Source: Streptomyces sp. PR69 (GTDB lineage: Bacteria; Actinomycetota; Actinomycetes; Streptomycetales; Streptomycetaceae). Taken from it: a stretch of 64,000 nt of DNA. Positions 53,285-61,436 of the stretch are shown one piece after another (position 1 is the stretch's first letter; each line of letters begins with the position of its first letter). Location: the NCBI RefSeq assembly GCF_026420845.1, contig NZ_JAOWCB010000008.1:184991-248990 (forward strand). The letters run 5' to 3'. Below the pieces are notes generated by a model that ran no database searches, had not been told where the DNA came from, and saw nothing but the letters and a program-made list of their open reading frames with translations. The position numbers were made by a program, and so were the translations under genes.

Positions 53285-54540
53285 TCCGCGGTCTCCTCGA
53301 ACTCCGTCTCCCGCCAGTCGTCCGGCAGCAGATGGTCCAGCACATCGTCGACGGTCACCGCGCCCAGCAGCGAGCCGCTCTCATCGACGACGGGCGCGGC
53401 GACCATGTTGTACGCGGCGAGATAGCTGGTGAGCTCCGGCAGCGCGGTGTCCGGCCCCAGCGGCGGCAGATCGCTGTCGACCAGCGAGCTGACCAGCGTG
53501 AACGGCGGATCGCGCAGCAGCCGCTGGAAGTGCACCATGCCCAGGTACTTGCCGGTCGGCGTCTCGTCGGGCGGCCGGCACACATACACCTGCGCCGCCA
53601 GCGCCGGTGACAGATCCTGCTGCCGTACCCGGGCGAGCGCGTCGGCGACCGTCGCGTCCGGCCGCAGCACGATCGGCTCCGTGGTCATCAGACCGCCTGC
53701 CGTCCGCTCCTCGTACGACAGCAGCCGGCGCACATCCGCCGCGTCGTCCGGCCGCATCAGGGTAAGCAGCCGCTCCTTGTCCTCCTCCGGCAGCTCGGAG
53801 AGCAGATCCGCCGCGTCGTCCGGGTCCATCGCCTCCAGGACGTCCGCGGCCCGCTCCTCCTTCAGCTTGCCGAGGATCTCCACCTGATCGTCCTCCGGCA
53901 GCTCCTCCAGCACATCGGCCAGCCGGTCGTCGTCGAGCGCGGCGGCGACCTCGGCGCGGCGCTTCGGCGACAGATGGTGCAGCACATTCGCCAGGTCGGC
54001 GGGGCGCATCCGTTCGAAGGTGGCGACGAGACTCTCCGCGCCCTGCCCGTGCTCCTCCAGCGAGAAGCCCGTGACGGCCGACCACTCGACGGTCAGCGCC
54101 TCCCCCTTGCGGCGCAGCGCCCCGCCCTTCCCCTTGCGTACGAAGACCTTGTCGATCTCCCAGTCGCGGCGGGCGGGCAGCTGCTGGATCGAGACGTCCA
54201 GCACGGTGACCTCCTCGCCCGTCTCCACCAGCCGCACCCGCCGGTCCAGCAGCTCGCCGAGAACGAGCCGCTCGGTCGGCCGCTGTTCGAAGCGCCGCAT
54301 ATTGACCACGCCCGTGGTGATGACCTGGCCCGACTCCATGCCCGTCACCCGGGTCATGGGGAGGAAGATCCGGCGGCGGCTGACCACCTCGACGACCATG
54401 CCCAGCAGCCGGGGCGGACGGCGGCCCACGCGCAGCATCGCCACCAGATCGCGGACGCGTCCGACCTGGTCGCCGTTGGGGTCGAAGACGGCGACGCCGG
54501 CGAGGTGCGAGACGAAGATGCGAGGGGCGCCTGCGGGCAT
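53263..54540 (-). CDS. MgtE-like protein with CBS domains, no membrane channel
   Basis: Product of 425 residues. The N-terminal 90 residues are beta-rich, like a PRC barrel (FDPNGDQVGRVRDLVAML). A MgtE N-domain covers about 150-280, with repeated ELPEDDQVEIL / ELPEEDKERLL helices. Two CBS motifs follow to 405 (MTTEPIVLRPDATVADALA; GAVTVDDVLDHLLPDD). The five membrane helices of true MgtE are absent, so it should be soluble or partner-dependent. A role in Mg2+ sensing is inferred, since the CBS and N-domains bind Mg2+ in MgtE. corA lies 1.8 kb away. The same order is known for Rv1232c. Confidence 0.9.
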   Translation of the reverse strand: MPAGAPRIFVSHLAGVAVFDPNGDQVGRVRDLVAMLRVGRRPPRLLGMVVEVVSRRRIFLPMTRVTGMESGQVITTGVVNMRRFEQRPTERLVLGELLDRRVRLVETGEEVTVLDVSIQQLPARRDWEIDKVFVRKGKGGALRRKGEALTVEWSAVTGFSLEEHGQGAESLVATFERMRPADLANVLHHLSPKRRAEVAAALDDDRLADVLEELPEDDQVEILGKLKEERAADVLEAMDPDDAADLLSELPEEDKERLLTLMRPDDAADVRRLLSYEERTAGGLMTTEPIVLRPDATVADALARVRQQDLSPALAAQVYVCRPPDETPTGKYLGMVHFQRLLRDPPFTLVSSLVDSDLPPLGPDTALPELTSYLAAYNMVAAPVVDESGSLLGAVTVDDVLDHLLPDDWRETEFEETADHGDAHG

Positions 54541-54716
54541 GCGATGCGCCTCCTCTTCGCTGCGGAATGCCGCGTTCCAGGCCTTTCAGGCTAGTCCGTT
54601 CCCTTCTGCGCCGCCCTGATGAAGCGTCCGTACGGAACTCGCACGAAGCTCTTACGCCTGGCTGCGGAGGGGCGGATACCGCACAGGTACGCTGCCGACT
54701 GCCACCACGACCGCGT

Positions 54717-55508
54717 ATGAGAGGCAGTGCGCCTGTGACTCCCCTCCCCCCCGCCGCGCGAAGGCGAAGAGCCGTGCTGTCCCTGGCGCTGTGCGCCGGG
54801 CTGACCGCGTCGCTCACTGCGTGCGGCGGCGAAGAGGATCCGGACGCGGGGACCAATGGCGTGGGCAAGCTCTCCGCGGCCGAGATCGAGACGAAGGCGA
54901 AGGCGGCGGCGGACGCGGCGTCGTCGGTGCGGCTGTCGGGCACGCTGGTGACCTCGGGCAGCACCTATAAGCTGAACATGCGCCTGAAGCAGGACGGCGG
55001 CAGCGGATCCGTCACCGCGAAGGACACCACCTTCGAGCTGCTGCGGATCGGCGACGCGCTCTATCTCAGGGCGGACGCCGGCTTCTGGACCCACACGGAC
55101 GCCAAGAGCGGCGAGAAGCCGAGCAAGGCGGACCTGGAGGCCGCGGAGAAACTCAACGGCAAATATGTGAAAGTCCCCAAGGGCGACCCCGCGTACGAGC
55201 AGTTCCGCGGCTTCACCGATATGGACCTGCTGCTCGACGGACTGCTCGGGATGCACGGCGCGCTGGTCAAGGGCGACCGCACGAAGGTCGGCGGCGTCCG
55301 CGCCATCAAGGTCACCGGCAGCGAGGGCGGCGGCAATGCCCTCGACGTCTCCCTTGAGGGCACGCCCTACCCCCTCCAGTTCACGCGCGCGGGCGGGACG
55401 GGAGTGCTGACCCTGGGGGACTGGGGCAAGGACTTTCCCCTGAAGGAACCGCCGAAGGAGGAGACGGTGGACTACGGGGGCCAGCTGCCGAAGACGAGCG
55501 ACGACTGA
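54717..55508 (+). CDS. Lipoprotein, LprG/LppX-like fold suspected
   Basis: Product of 263 residues from ATG 54717. GTG 54735, with GAGAGG ten bases upstream, is an alternative and removes six residues. The signal ends SLTACGGEE with a lipidated Cys. The mature part (KLSAAEIETKAKAAADAASS, GSTYKLNMRLKQD, TTFELLRIGDALYLRA) matches the pattern of LppX/LprAFG-type lipoproteins, which carry lipids across the envelope. This fold is inferred from pattern only. It lies between the divergent MgtE-like gene and a repeat. Confidence 0.8.
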   Translation: MRGSAPVTPLPPAARRRRAVLSLALCAGLTASLTACGGEEDPDAGTNGVGKLSAAEIETKAKAAADAASSVRLSGTLVTSGSTYKLNMRLKQDGGSGSVTAKDTTFELLRIGDALYLRADAGFWTHTDAKSGEKPSKADLEAAEKLNGKYVKVPKGDPAYEQFRGFTDMDLLLDGLLGMHGALVKGDRTKVGGVRAIKVTGSEGGGNALDVSLEGTPYPLQFTRAGGTGVLTLGDWGKDFPLKEPPKEETVDYGGQLPKTSDD

Positions 55509-55797
55509 AACGGGGGGGGCTCCGCCCCCAGACCCCCCTCCGGGGGGAGGGCCTGCGCGCCCCAGGGCCGGCGCCTTCGCACCGCCCGCCCCGGTACGGC
55601 CTTCGGCCGTGTCCTCAATCTCCCCAGCGACCGCCGTTTGAGGCGCAGGAGCCAGAAGCCCAGCCCCGCCTGGGGGTACCCCCAGGCGGGGCTGGGGGAG
55701 TTTGAGGCGAGGGGGCAGCACAATCAAGCCCCGTGGGGGCACCCCCGGACGGAGTCTGGGGGAGATTGAGGCGCGGGGTCTGGGGCGGAGCCCCAGT
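55509..55797. repeat. Dispersed palindromic intergenic repeat, copy D
   Basis: Fills the 288 bases between convergent genes. The family core is reversed at 55596-55618. A perfect palindrome near 55658-55700 (CCCAGCCCCGCCTGGGGGTA then CCCCCAGGCGGGGCTGGG) and smaller GC-rich stems lie around it. The last ten bases are shared with the end of the next gene. It probably terminates both genes. Confidence 0.82.
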
Positions 55798-56303
55798 CAG
55801 CGGCCGCCGCGCTTGAAGAGGAGGCGGGGAAGCGCCGCCGGCACCGCGCGGCGCGTGACCGCGTCAGAAGGCAACGGCGCCGCCGCCAGCGACCCGGTCG
55901 GCAGGTCCATGCTCACCTCCCGCGGCTCCAGCCGCAGCACCCGGCACTCCCGCCCCCACCGCTCCGGCATCCGCTCCGCGTCCGGCGCGTTCAGCCGCTT
56001 GCCCTTCAGCTCGGCGACCGCCGCCTCCCACGCCTCGGAGCCCGGTGCGAGCTCGCGCACCTCGGCGGTCCAGGCCACCAGCCGGCCGCCTTTGTCCTTG
56101 CTGCGCACGGTCACCTCGGCGCGGCCGCCGTCGGTGAGCCCCGGCAGGGGCTGCTCGCCGGGGCCGTCGCCGACGACGTACGCGGCGCCGTCGTGCCATA
56201 CGTGCCACAGGGCGCGCTCCGGGCCGTCGCCGCGCACCCAGATCAGGCCGGACTTCTTGGCGGCCTCCTCGACGAGCGCCTGGCCGAGCAGCTTGTCTGT
56301 CAT
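55797..56303 (-). CDS. Hypothetical protein, possible flavin/PNPOx-like split barrel
   Basis: Product of 168 residues. KKSGLIWVRGDGPERALWHV, then EVTVRSKDKGGRLVAWTAEV, gives a beta-rich pattern similar to the pyridoxamine-phosphate-oxidase-like split-barrel family. This is a resemblance rather than a proven match. The C-terminal part (LPTGSLAAAPLPSDAV) is low complexity and ends in RLLFKRGGR. The ATG lies 35 bases downstream of corA's stop on the same strand. It may share the corA transcript. Confidence 0.7.
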   Translation of the reverse strand: MTDKLLGQALVEEAAKKSGLIWVRGDGPERALWHVWHDGAAYVVGDGPGEQPLPGLTDGGRAEVTVRSKDKGGRLVAWTAEVRELAPGSEAWEAAVAELKGKRLNAPDAERMPERWGRECRVLRLEPREVSMDLPTGSLAAAPLPSDAVTRRAVPAALPRLLFKRGGR

Positions 56304-56338
56304 ACCAGCAGCCTAGTGCCCCTCCCGGCCGCGGCCCG

Positions 56339-57472
56339 CTACAGCCAGCCGTTGCGCTTGAGCGTGCGGTGGATGGCGAAGCAGACGCCCAGGATTCCGG
56401 TGAGCACCAGCGGGTAGCCGTACCGCCACTCCAGCTCCGGCATGTACGTGAAGTTCATGCCGTAGATCCCGCACACGGCCGTCGGCACCGCGATGATCGC
56501 CGCCCATGAGGTGATCTTGCGCATGTCCTCGTTCTGCGCCACCGTCGCCTGCGCCAGATTCGCCTGGAGGATCGAGTTCAGCAGCTCGTCGAAGCCGATG
56601 ACCTCCTCCTGCACGCGTGCGAGGTGGTCGGCGACGTCCCGGAAGTACTTCTGGATGTCGGGGTCGACCAGCCGCATCGGCCGCTCGCTCAGCAGCTGCA
56701 TGGGCCGCAGGAGCGGGGTCACCGCCCGCTTGAACTCCAGCACCTCACGCTTGAGCTGGTAGATCCGCCCGGCGTCGCTGCCGCGCGGGCTGCCCTTCGC
56801 GGGCGCGGAGAAGACATCGATCTCGACCTCGTCGATGTCGTCCTGCAACGCGTCGGCCACGGCGATATAGCCGTCCACGACATGGTCGGCGATGGCGTGC
56901 AGCACCGCGGACGGCCCCTTGGCCAGCAGCTCCGCGTCCTTCTGCAGACCGTGGCGCAGGGCGCGCAGGGAGCCCTTGCCGCCGTGCCGGACGGTGATGA
57001 CGAAATCCCGCCCGGTGAAGCACATCACCTCGCCGGTCTCCACGACCTCGCTCGTCGCGGTCAGTTCGGCGTGCTCGATGTAGTGGACCGTCTTGAAGAC
57101 GGTGAACAGGGTGTCGTCGTACCGCTCCAGCTTGGGCCGCTGGTGCGCGTGGACCGCGTCCTCGACGGCGAGCGGGTGCAGCCCGAACTCCGCCGCGATG
57201 CCGGCGAATTCCTCCTCGGTCGGCTCATGCAGCCCGATCCAGGCGAAGCCGCCGCCCTCTCGCACCCGCAGCATCGCCTCGTGTGGCGTCAGACAGGTCT
57301 CGTCCTCCAGCCGCTGACCGTCGCGGTAGACGGCGCAGTCGACGACCGCGCTGGAGGCCGACGCGTCGCGGGTGGGGTCGTACGCGTTGTACGAGCCGTA
57401 CGCACCGCTCTTGCGCAGTGCGGGACGCAGGGCGGGACGGACCACGGCACGCAGGTCACGGATCATCGACAT
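56339..57472 (-). CDS. corA: Magnesium/cobalt transporter CorA family protein
   Basis: Product of 377 residues. The signature YGMNFTYMPEL lies near residue 340, between two C-terminal membrane helices, and the N-terminal two thirds forms the cytosolic funnel with a long coiled coil. Pentameric CorA channels move Mg2+ into the cell. The ATG at 57472 has AAGGAG six bases upstream; the frame extends further without a good site. It pairs by context with the MgtE-like and DUF1003 genes. In M. tuberculosis corA (Rv1239c) is also close to these genes. Confidence 0.95.
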   Translation of the reverse strand: MSMIRDLRAVVRPALRPALRKSGAYGSYNAYDPTRDASASSAVVDCAVYRDGQRLEDETCLTPHEAMLRVREGGGFAWIGLHEPTEEEFAGIAAEFGLHPLAVEDAVHAHQRPKLERYDDTLFTVFKTVHYIEHAELTATSEVVETGEVMCFTGRDFVITVRHGGKGSLRALRHGLQKDAELLAKGPSAVLHAIADHVVDGYIAVADALQDDIDEVEIDVFSAPAKGSPRGSDAGRIYQLKREVLEFKRAVTPLLRPMQLLSERPMRLVDPDIQKYFRDVADHLARVQEEVIGFDELLNSILQANLAQATVAQNEDMRKITSWAAIIAVPTAVCGIYGMNFTYMPELEWRYGYPLVLTGILGVCFAIHRTLKRNGWL

Positions 57473-57945
57473 GGCTGGCTCCTTCACGACTGAAGGCCGT
57501 CGGCGGAAGACGTGGCACAGCCCGGAACGAGGACGTGAGGCGCGCCGGTGCGCACGGGGCGACCAGGGCGCGTACGTCCGCAAATCGGGCGGCACCGCGC
57601 AACCGCGAAGGGGACGGCGTTCGCTGCAGACAGGCGGAAAGCGAAGGTGAAGTGCTCTTCCGGCGTGCGCCGTGCGGGAGTTTCAGCTCGCCCGCAGGCC
57701 CCAGGAGATCAGCTGGAGCTCAGCTCACGGACGAGGCGAAGGCGGTTCGGAAGAGCGGCTGGTACTGCACGATCGACTTCGATCCATCGCAGCCCCACCT
57801 CCTCCGGCCGGTCCCCCGTGGGGGATGACGTGTCGTCGGGTTACGGGTCTCACAAGCGGGCGACCCGACCAGCGGCCAAGACTATCAGCCGACTGAGGGC
57901 CAATCTCTTCCTTTGCCCGTTCCATATGCGTTTTATGCTCGCCGC
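57473..57945. other. 473-base intergenic region with a candidate small ORF and a leaderless promoter
   Basis: Divergent region between corA and the SUFU gene. A possible 58-codon ORF runs 57652-57828 and is listed separately. Near the right end TATGCT at 57934-57939 is six bases before the ATG of the SUFU gene, with TTTGCC 16 bases upstream. This suggests a leaderless transcript. The stretch between 57480 and 57650 shows nothing convincing. Confidence 0.5.
57652..57828 (+). CDS. Candidate 58-residue small ORF, unknown
   Basis: A GTG at 57652 (AAGG four bases upstream) opens a frame to TGA at 57826-57828. The second half, about LTDEAKAVRKSGWYCTI then DFDPSQPHLL, has protein-like composition and third-position GC of about 84 percent over the last 32 codons. 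The N-terminal half is Arg/Ser-rich and less convincing. No homologue is recognised. It might be a chance ORF. Confidence 0.3.
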   Translation: MLFRRAPCGSFSSPAGPRRSAGAQLTDEAKAVRKSGWYCTIDFDPSQPHLLRPVPRGG

Positions 57946-58563
57946 ATGGAAGATGTTCTTGCTCTCGTCGAGGCACGGTTGCGTATGGCGCTCGGGGAGC
58001 CTGATGCGCGGGCCTCCGTCACCTTCCTCGGCACGAATCGCATCGAGGTGCTGCGTTTCGCGGACCGGGGCGGGGACGAAGGGAACGGCGGCTACGGCGG
58101 GGGCATCGTCCGCTATGTCACGCTCGGCATGTCCGCCCAGCCGATGACGGACCCCACGGCGGCCCTGGCCGATCCTGTGAAGGGGCCGCGCGCGGAGCTG
58201 GTCCTCTCGGTGCGCGCGGGGCTCGCGGACACCGACAAGGTGCTCCGCCCGCTCGCCGTGCTGGCCGCCTCGCCGCAGGTAGAGGGGGTGGTGGTGGCCC
58301 CGGGGGCGTCATTGGACGTGGGCGAGCCGCTGTGGCCGGGTGCGCCGTTCACCTCGGTGCTGGTCGCGGAGCCGGGCGGTCTGGTGGAGGACCTGGAGCT
58401 GGACGCCCCGAGGGACCCGGTGCGCTTTCTGCCGCTGCTGCCGATGACGCCCAACGAGGCGGCCTGGAAGCGGGTCCACGGCGCACAGGCCCTCGAAGAA
58501 CGCTGGCTCACCGGCGGAACCGATCTGCGCGATCCGCTGCGCAGGTCAGCGGCCCTGGACTGA
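57946..58563 (+). CDS. Suppressor of fused (SUFU) domain protein
   Basis: Product of 205 residues. The pattern (TRRMEDVLALVEARL absent here but EDVLALVEARLRMALGEPD at the N-terminus; VRYVTLGMSAQPM; LLPMTPNEAAWKR near the end) fits the bacterial SUFU family, in which PxTxxE-type acidic helices end the domain. SUFU domain proteins often act as immunity proteins next to toxins, but none is visible here. The ATG follows TATGCT by six bases, so the mRNA may be leaderless. It stands alone between divergent corA and a zinc-ribbon protein. Confidence 0.82.
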   Translation: MEDVLALVEARLRMALGEPDARASVTFLGTNRIEVLRFADRGGDEGNGGYGGGIVRYVTLGMSAQPMTDPTAALADPVKGPRAELVLSVRAGLADTDKVLRPLAVLAASPQVEGVVVAPGASLDVGEPLWPGAPFTSVLVAEPGGLVEDLELDAPRDPVRFLPLLPMTPNEAAWKRVHGAQALEERWLTGGTDLRDPLRRSAALD

Positions 58564-58644
58564 ACGGCTGAACGCGACGGCGGTGCGCTCCGGACGGGTG
58601 ATCGTCCTTGACGCGACGACGGCCGGAGAGGACCGTGGAACGCT

Positions 58645-59283
58645 ATGAGGGGCGAACCCAGTTGCCCGAAGTGCGGTGGCCGGGTCAGGGCGCCCGGTCT
58701 CTTCGCCGACTCCTGGCAGTGCGATGTGCATGGGGCCGTGCACCCGCTGCAACCGGTGATCCCGCCCAGCGTCGAGGCGCTCGGCGTCGTCGTGCACCGG
58801 GCACAGGTGCCGGTGTGGATGCCGTGGCCGCTGCCCGTCGGCTGGCTGTTCACGGGGGTGGCATACGCGGGCGACGACCGCAGCGGCGGCCGGGCGACCG
58901 CCGTCGCCTGCTCGGGCCCCGGGCCCCTGGGCGGCCTGGGGGAGCTGCTGCTGGTCGCCGAGGAACTGGGCGTCGGCCTCGGCGCGCGCTACGCGGGCAC
59001 GGACGGCCCCGACCCGGGCCCGCACATCTGCGTCGACAAATCGCCTCAGACCAAGGTCCTCGCGGGTGGCCGTCCCACCCCTCTGTGGCATGTCGCGGGC
59101 GCGCCCGACGACCGCGCGGTCTTCGCCGGCGAGGCGCGCGGGCTGTGGCTCTGGGCGATCGCCTGGCCCGAGCAGTCCGGCCTGCTGATGTACGACGAGC
59201 TGGTCCTCACGGATCTGCGGGACGCGGGCGCGGAGGTCGAACTCCTCCCCTGCGGGGCGCTCTCGCCCCGACTGCTGTCGTAG
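58645..59283 (+). CDS. Zinc-ribbon-like protein (DUF6758-type)
   Basis: Product of 212 residues. The N-terminus has CPKCGG and a later Cys/His pair (WQCDVHG) that can bind zinc. The rest is a compact domain with hydrophobic WMPWPLPVGWLFTG and a C-terminal PEQSGLLMYDELVLTD. GAGAGG lies 11 bases before the ATG. The family is common in streptomycetes and its function is unknown. It is 81 bases downstream of the SUFU gene. The stop codon begins a 20-base tandem repeat. Confidence 0.78.
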   Translation: MRGEPSCPKCGGRVRAPGLFADSWQCDVHGAVHPLQPVIPPSVEALGVVVHRAQVPVWMPWPLPVGWLFTGVAYAGDDRSGGRATAVACSGPGPLGGLGELLLVAEELGVGLGARYAGTDGPDPGPHICVDKSPQTKVLAGGRPTPLWHVAGAPDDRAVFAGEARGLWLWAIAWPEQSGLLMYDELVLTDLRDAGAEVELLPCGALSPRLLS

Positions 59284-59410
59284 CGCCCGGTCCTGTGCGC
59301 ACCCCCCGGTCCTGTGCCGTAACGCCCGCTGCCGTGCGGTAACGCCCGCTGCCGTGCGGTAGCGCCGGCTCCTGTGCGGTAACTCCTGCTGCCGTGCGGT
59401 AGCGCCCACC
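59280..59410 (+). repeat. 20-base minisatellite starting on a stop codon
   Basis: Six full units and one part unit, of the type GTAACGCCCGCTGCCGTGCG, begin at 59280, 59300, 59319, 59339, 59359, 59379 and 59399. Units three and four are identical. The first unit contains the TAG stop of the upstream gene. The remainder of this 303-base gap to the PHP gene (59411-59586) holds no ORF with a good site. Confidence 0.93.
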
Positions 59411-59586
59411 CCCCGCCGCAGCGCCCGCTCCCGCCGGGCATCCCCCTGCCGCCGGGGCCTCCCGCCGGGGCGCTCGCCCGCCGTTCGCGCTATGGCGTTG
59501 GACACGCGGCGGTCCGGGGGCCGCCGGAACGCGGTTATTCTGGAGCGTCCCGCTGTCCGCCCCGAGCCGCTCTGGAGTCACGCGTC

Positions 59587-60450
59587 GTGCGCATCGATCT
59601 GCACACCCACTCCACGGCCTCGGATGGTACGGACACCCCGGCCGAGCTGGTGCGCAACGCCGCCGCTGCCGGCCTGGACGTCGTCGCGCTCACCGATCAC
59701 GACACCACCCGCGGCCATGCCGAAGCCGCCGCCGCGCTTCCCGAGGGCCTCACCCTCGTCACCGGGGCCGAGCTGTCCTGCCGTATCGAGGGTGTGAGCC
59801 TGCATATGCTCGCGTACCTCTTCGACCCGGACGAGCCGGAGCTGCTGCGCGAGCGGGAGCTGGTGCGCGACGACCGGGTGCCGCGCGCGCGGGCGATGGT
59901 CGCCAAGCTGCGGGAGCTGGACGTTCCCATCACCTGGGAGCAGGTGGCCAAGATCGCGGGCGACGGCTCGGTCGGCCGGCCCCATATCGCCTCCGCCCTG
60001 GTCGACCTGGGCGTCGTGGAGACGGTCTCCGACGCCTTCACGCCCGAGTGGCTCGCCGACGGCGGCCGGGTCTTCGTGGCGCGTCACGAGCTTGATCCGT
60101 TCGAGGCGATCCGCCTGGTCAAGGCCGCCGGCGGGGTGACCGTCTTCGCGCACCCGCTCGCTGTCAAGCGCGGTGAGGTGGTGCCCGAGGACGCGATCGC
60201 CCGCCTCGCCGCCGCGGGCCTCGACGGCATCGAGGCCGACCATATGGACCACGACGCCGCCACCCGCGCCCGGCTGCACGGCCTCGCCGCCGATCTCGGG
60301 CTGCTGGCCACCGGCTCCAGCGACTACCACGGCAGCCGCAAGACCTGCCGGCTCGGCGAGTACACGACCGATCCGGAGATCTACGGCGAGATCACGCGCC
60401 GGGCGACGGGCGCGTTCCCCGTTCCGGGCGCCGGCGGGCCGCGCCCGTAA
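59587..60450 (+). CDS. PHP domain phosphoesterase
   Basis: Product of 287 residues. DLHTHSTASDG, LTDHDTTRGH, GAELSC and a late SSDYHGSRK are the four metal-binding motifs of the PHP family. Similar bacterial proteins are AMP phosphatases/exonucleases (YciV-type) or histidinol phosphatase-like. The GTG start has GGAG nine bases upstream. It is followed by marC after 46 bases and they may share a transcript. The substrate is not known here. Confidence 0.9.
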   Translation: MRIDLHTHSTASDGTDTPAELVRNAAAAGLDVVALTDHDTTRGHAEAAAALPEGLTLVTGAELSCRIEGVSLHMLAYLFDPDEPELLRERELVRDDRVPRARAMVAKLRELDVPITWEQVAKIAGDGSVGRPHIASALVDLGVVETVSDAFTPEWLADGGRVFVARHELDPFEAIRLVKAAGGVTVFAHPLAVKRGEVVPEDAIARLAAAGLDGIEADHMDHDAATRARLHGLAADLGLLATGSSDYHGSRKTCRLGEYTTDPEIYGEITRRATGAFPVPGAGGPRP

Positions 60451-60496
60451 ACCCCCGCCCGCCCCTGTACGACCCACGTTTCCGCAAGGTCCCACT

Positions 60497-61102
60497 GTGT
60501 TCGACGCTGCCCTTTTCGGCTCTCTGTTTCTGACCCTTTTTGTCATCATGGATCCCCCCGGGATCACTCCGATCTTCCTCGCCCTGACCGCGGGCCGTCC
60601 GGCCAAGGTGCAGCGCCGGATGGCGTGGCAGGCGGTCGCCGTGGCGCTGGGAGTGATCACCCTCTTCGGCATCATGGGCCGGCAGATCCTCGACTATCTG
60701 CATGTGGACGTGCCCGCGCTGATGATCGCGGGAGGTCTGCTCCTGCTGCTCATCGCGCTCGACCTGCTGACCGGCAAGACGGACGAACCCAAGCAGACCA
60801 AGGATGTCAACGTCGCACTGGTGCCGCTGGGCATGCCGCTGCTGGCGGGCCCCGGCGCGATCGTCTCGGTCATCCTCGCGGTCGAGAAGGCCGACGGCTT
60901 CGGCGGCCAGATATCCGTCTGGGCGGCGATCGCAGCGATGCACATCGTGCTGTGGCTGACGATGCGTCACTCGCTGCTGATCATCCGCGTCATCAAGGAC
61001 GGCGGGGTGGTGCTGGTGACCCGGCTCGCGGGCATGATGCTCTCCGCGATCGCCGTACAGCAGATCATCAACGGCGTCACCCAGGTCATCCAGGGCGCGT
61101 GA
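60497..61102 (+). CDS. MarC family integral membrane protein
   Basis: Product of 201 residues with six membrane segments. MDPPGITPIFLALT and LAGPGAIVSVIL are the family's conserved segments. A GTG start has AAGGT about eight bases upstream. MarC proteins are widespread but their transport substrate is not known; the old link to multiple antibiotic resistance is not supported for the E. coli member. It follows the PHP gene. Confidence 0.93.
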   Translation: MFDAALFGSLFLTLFVIMDPPGITPIFLALTAGRPAKVQRRMAWQAVAVALGVITLFGIMGRQILDYLHVDVPALMIAGGLLLLLIALDLLTGKTDEPKQTKDVNVALVPLGMPLLAGPGAIVSVILAVEKADGFGGQISVWAAIAAMHIVLWLTMRHSLLIIRVIKDGGVVLVTRLAGMMLSAIAVQQIINGVTQVIQGA

Positions 61103-61118
61103 GCCGGCGCACGGGCTG

Positions 61119-61292
61119 TTACGAGGTCTGCGAGGTGTATGCGGTGGCGGCGGAGTCCGCCGGGCGGATGTAGATACGCTGCCCGATGGCCGCGGCCTGC
61201 TGAACCAGCCGGTTCACGGAGGCGGCGTCCACCACCGTGCTGTCCACCGCGGTGCCGTCGATGTCGTCGAGTCGCATGATCTCAAAGCGCAA
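61119..61292 (-). CDS. 57-residue conserved protein with TTG start
   Basis: The product (MRFEIMRLDDIDGTAVDSTV onward, RIYIRPADSA near the end) is a known type of short streptomycete protein of unknown function. GGGAG lies five bases before the TTG at 61292; an ATG five codons later is the alternative. It is divergent from the NYN-domain gene. The C-terminus is Ser/Thr-rich. A small beta-strand fold is likely. Confidence 0.75.
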   Translation of the reverse strand: MRFEIMRLDDIDGTAVDSTVVDAASVNRLVQQAAAIGQRIYIRPADSAATAYTSQTS

Positions 61293-61436
61293 AGTGTCTC
61301 CCTTCGTCGTGCTTCGTCGTGGCGTACGTACGGTTACAACAGGCGCCCTCCAGAAAACATTCCCTACGCTAAGGAAATTTTTTGGATGGCTAACTACTCG
61401 CGAGTAAGGACGGTCCCCGCGGACAATGAGGCCGGT

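Noticed and set aside
57710..57820. Lasso-peptide-like core (Gly-Trp-Tyr with Asp at positions 7 and 9) in the small ORF
   Set aside because: The leader lacks the usual Thr two residues before the core, and no lasso cyclase or protease genes are in the window.
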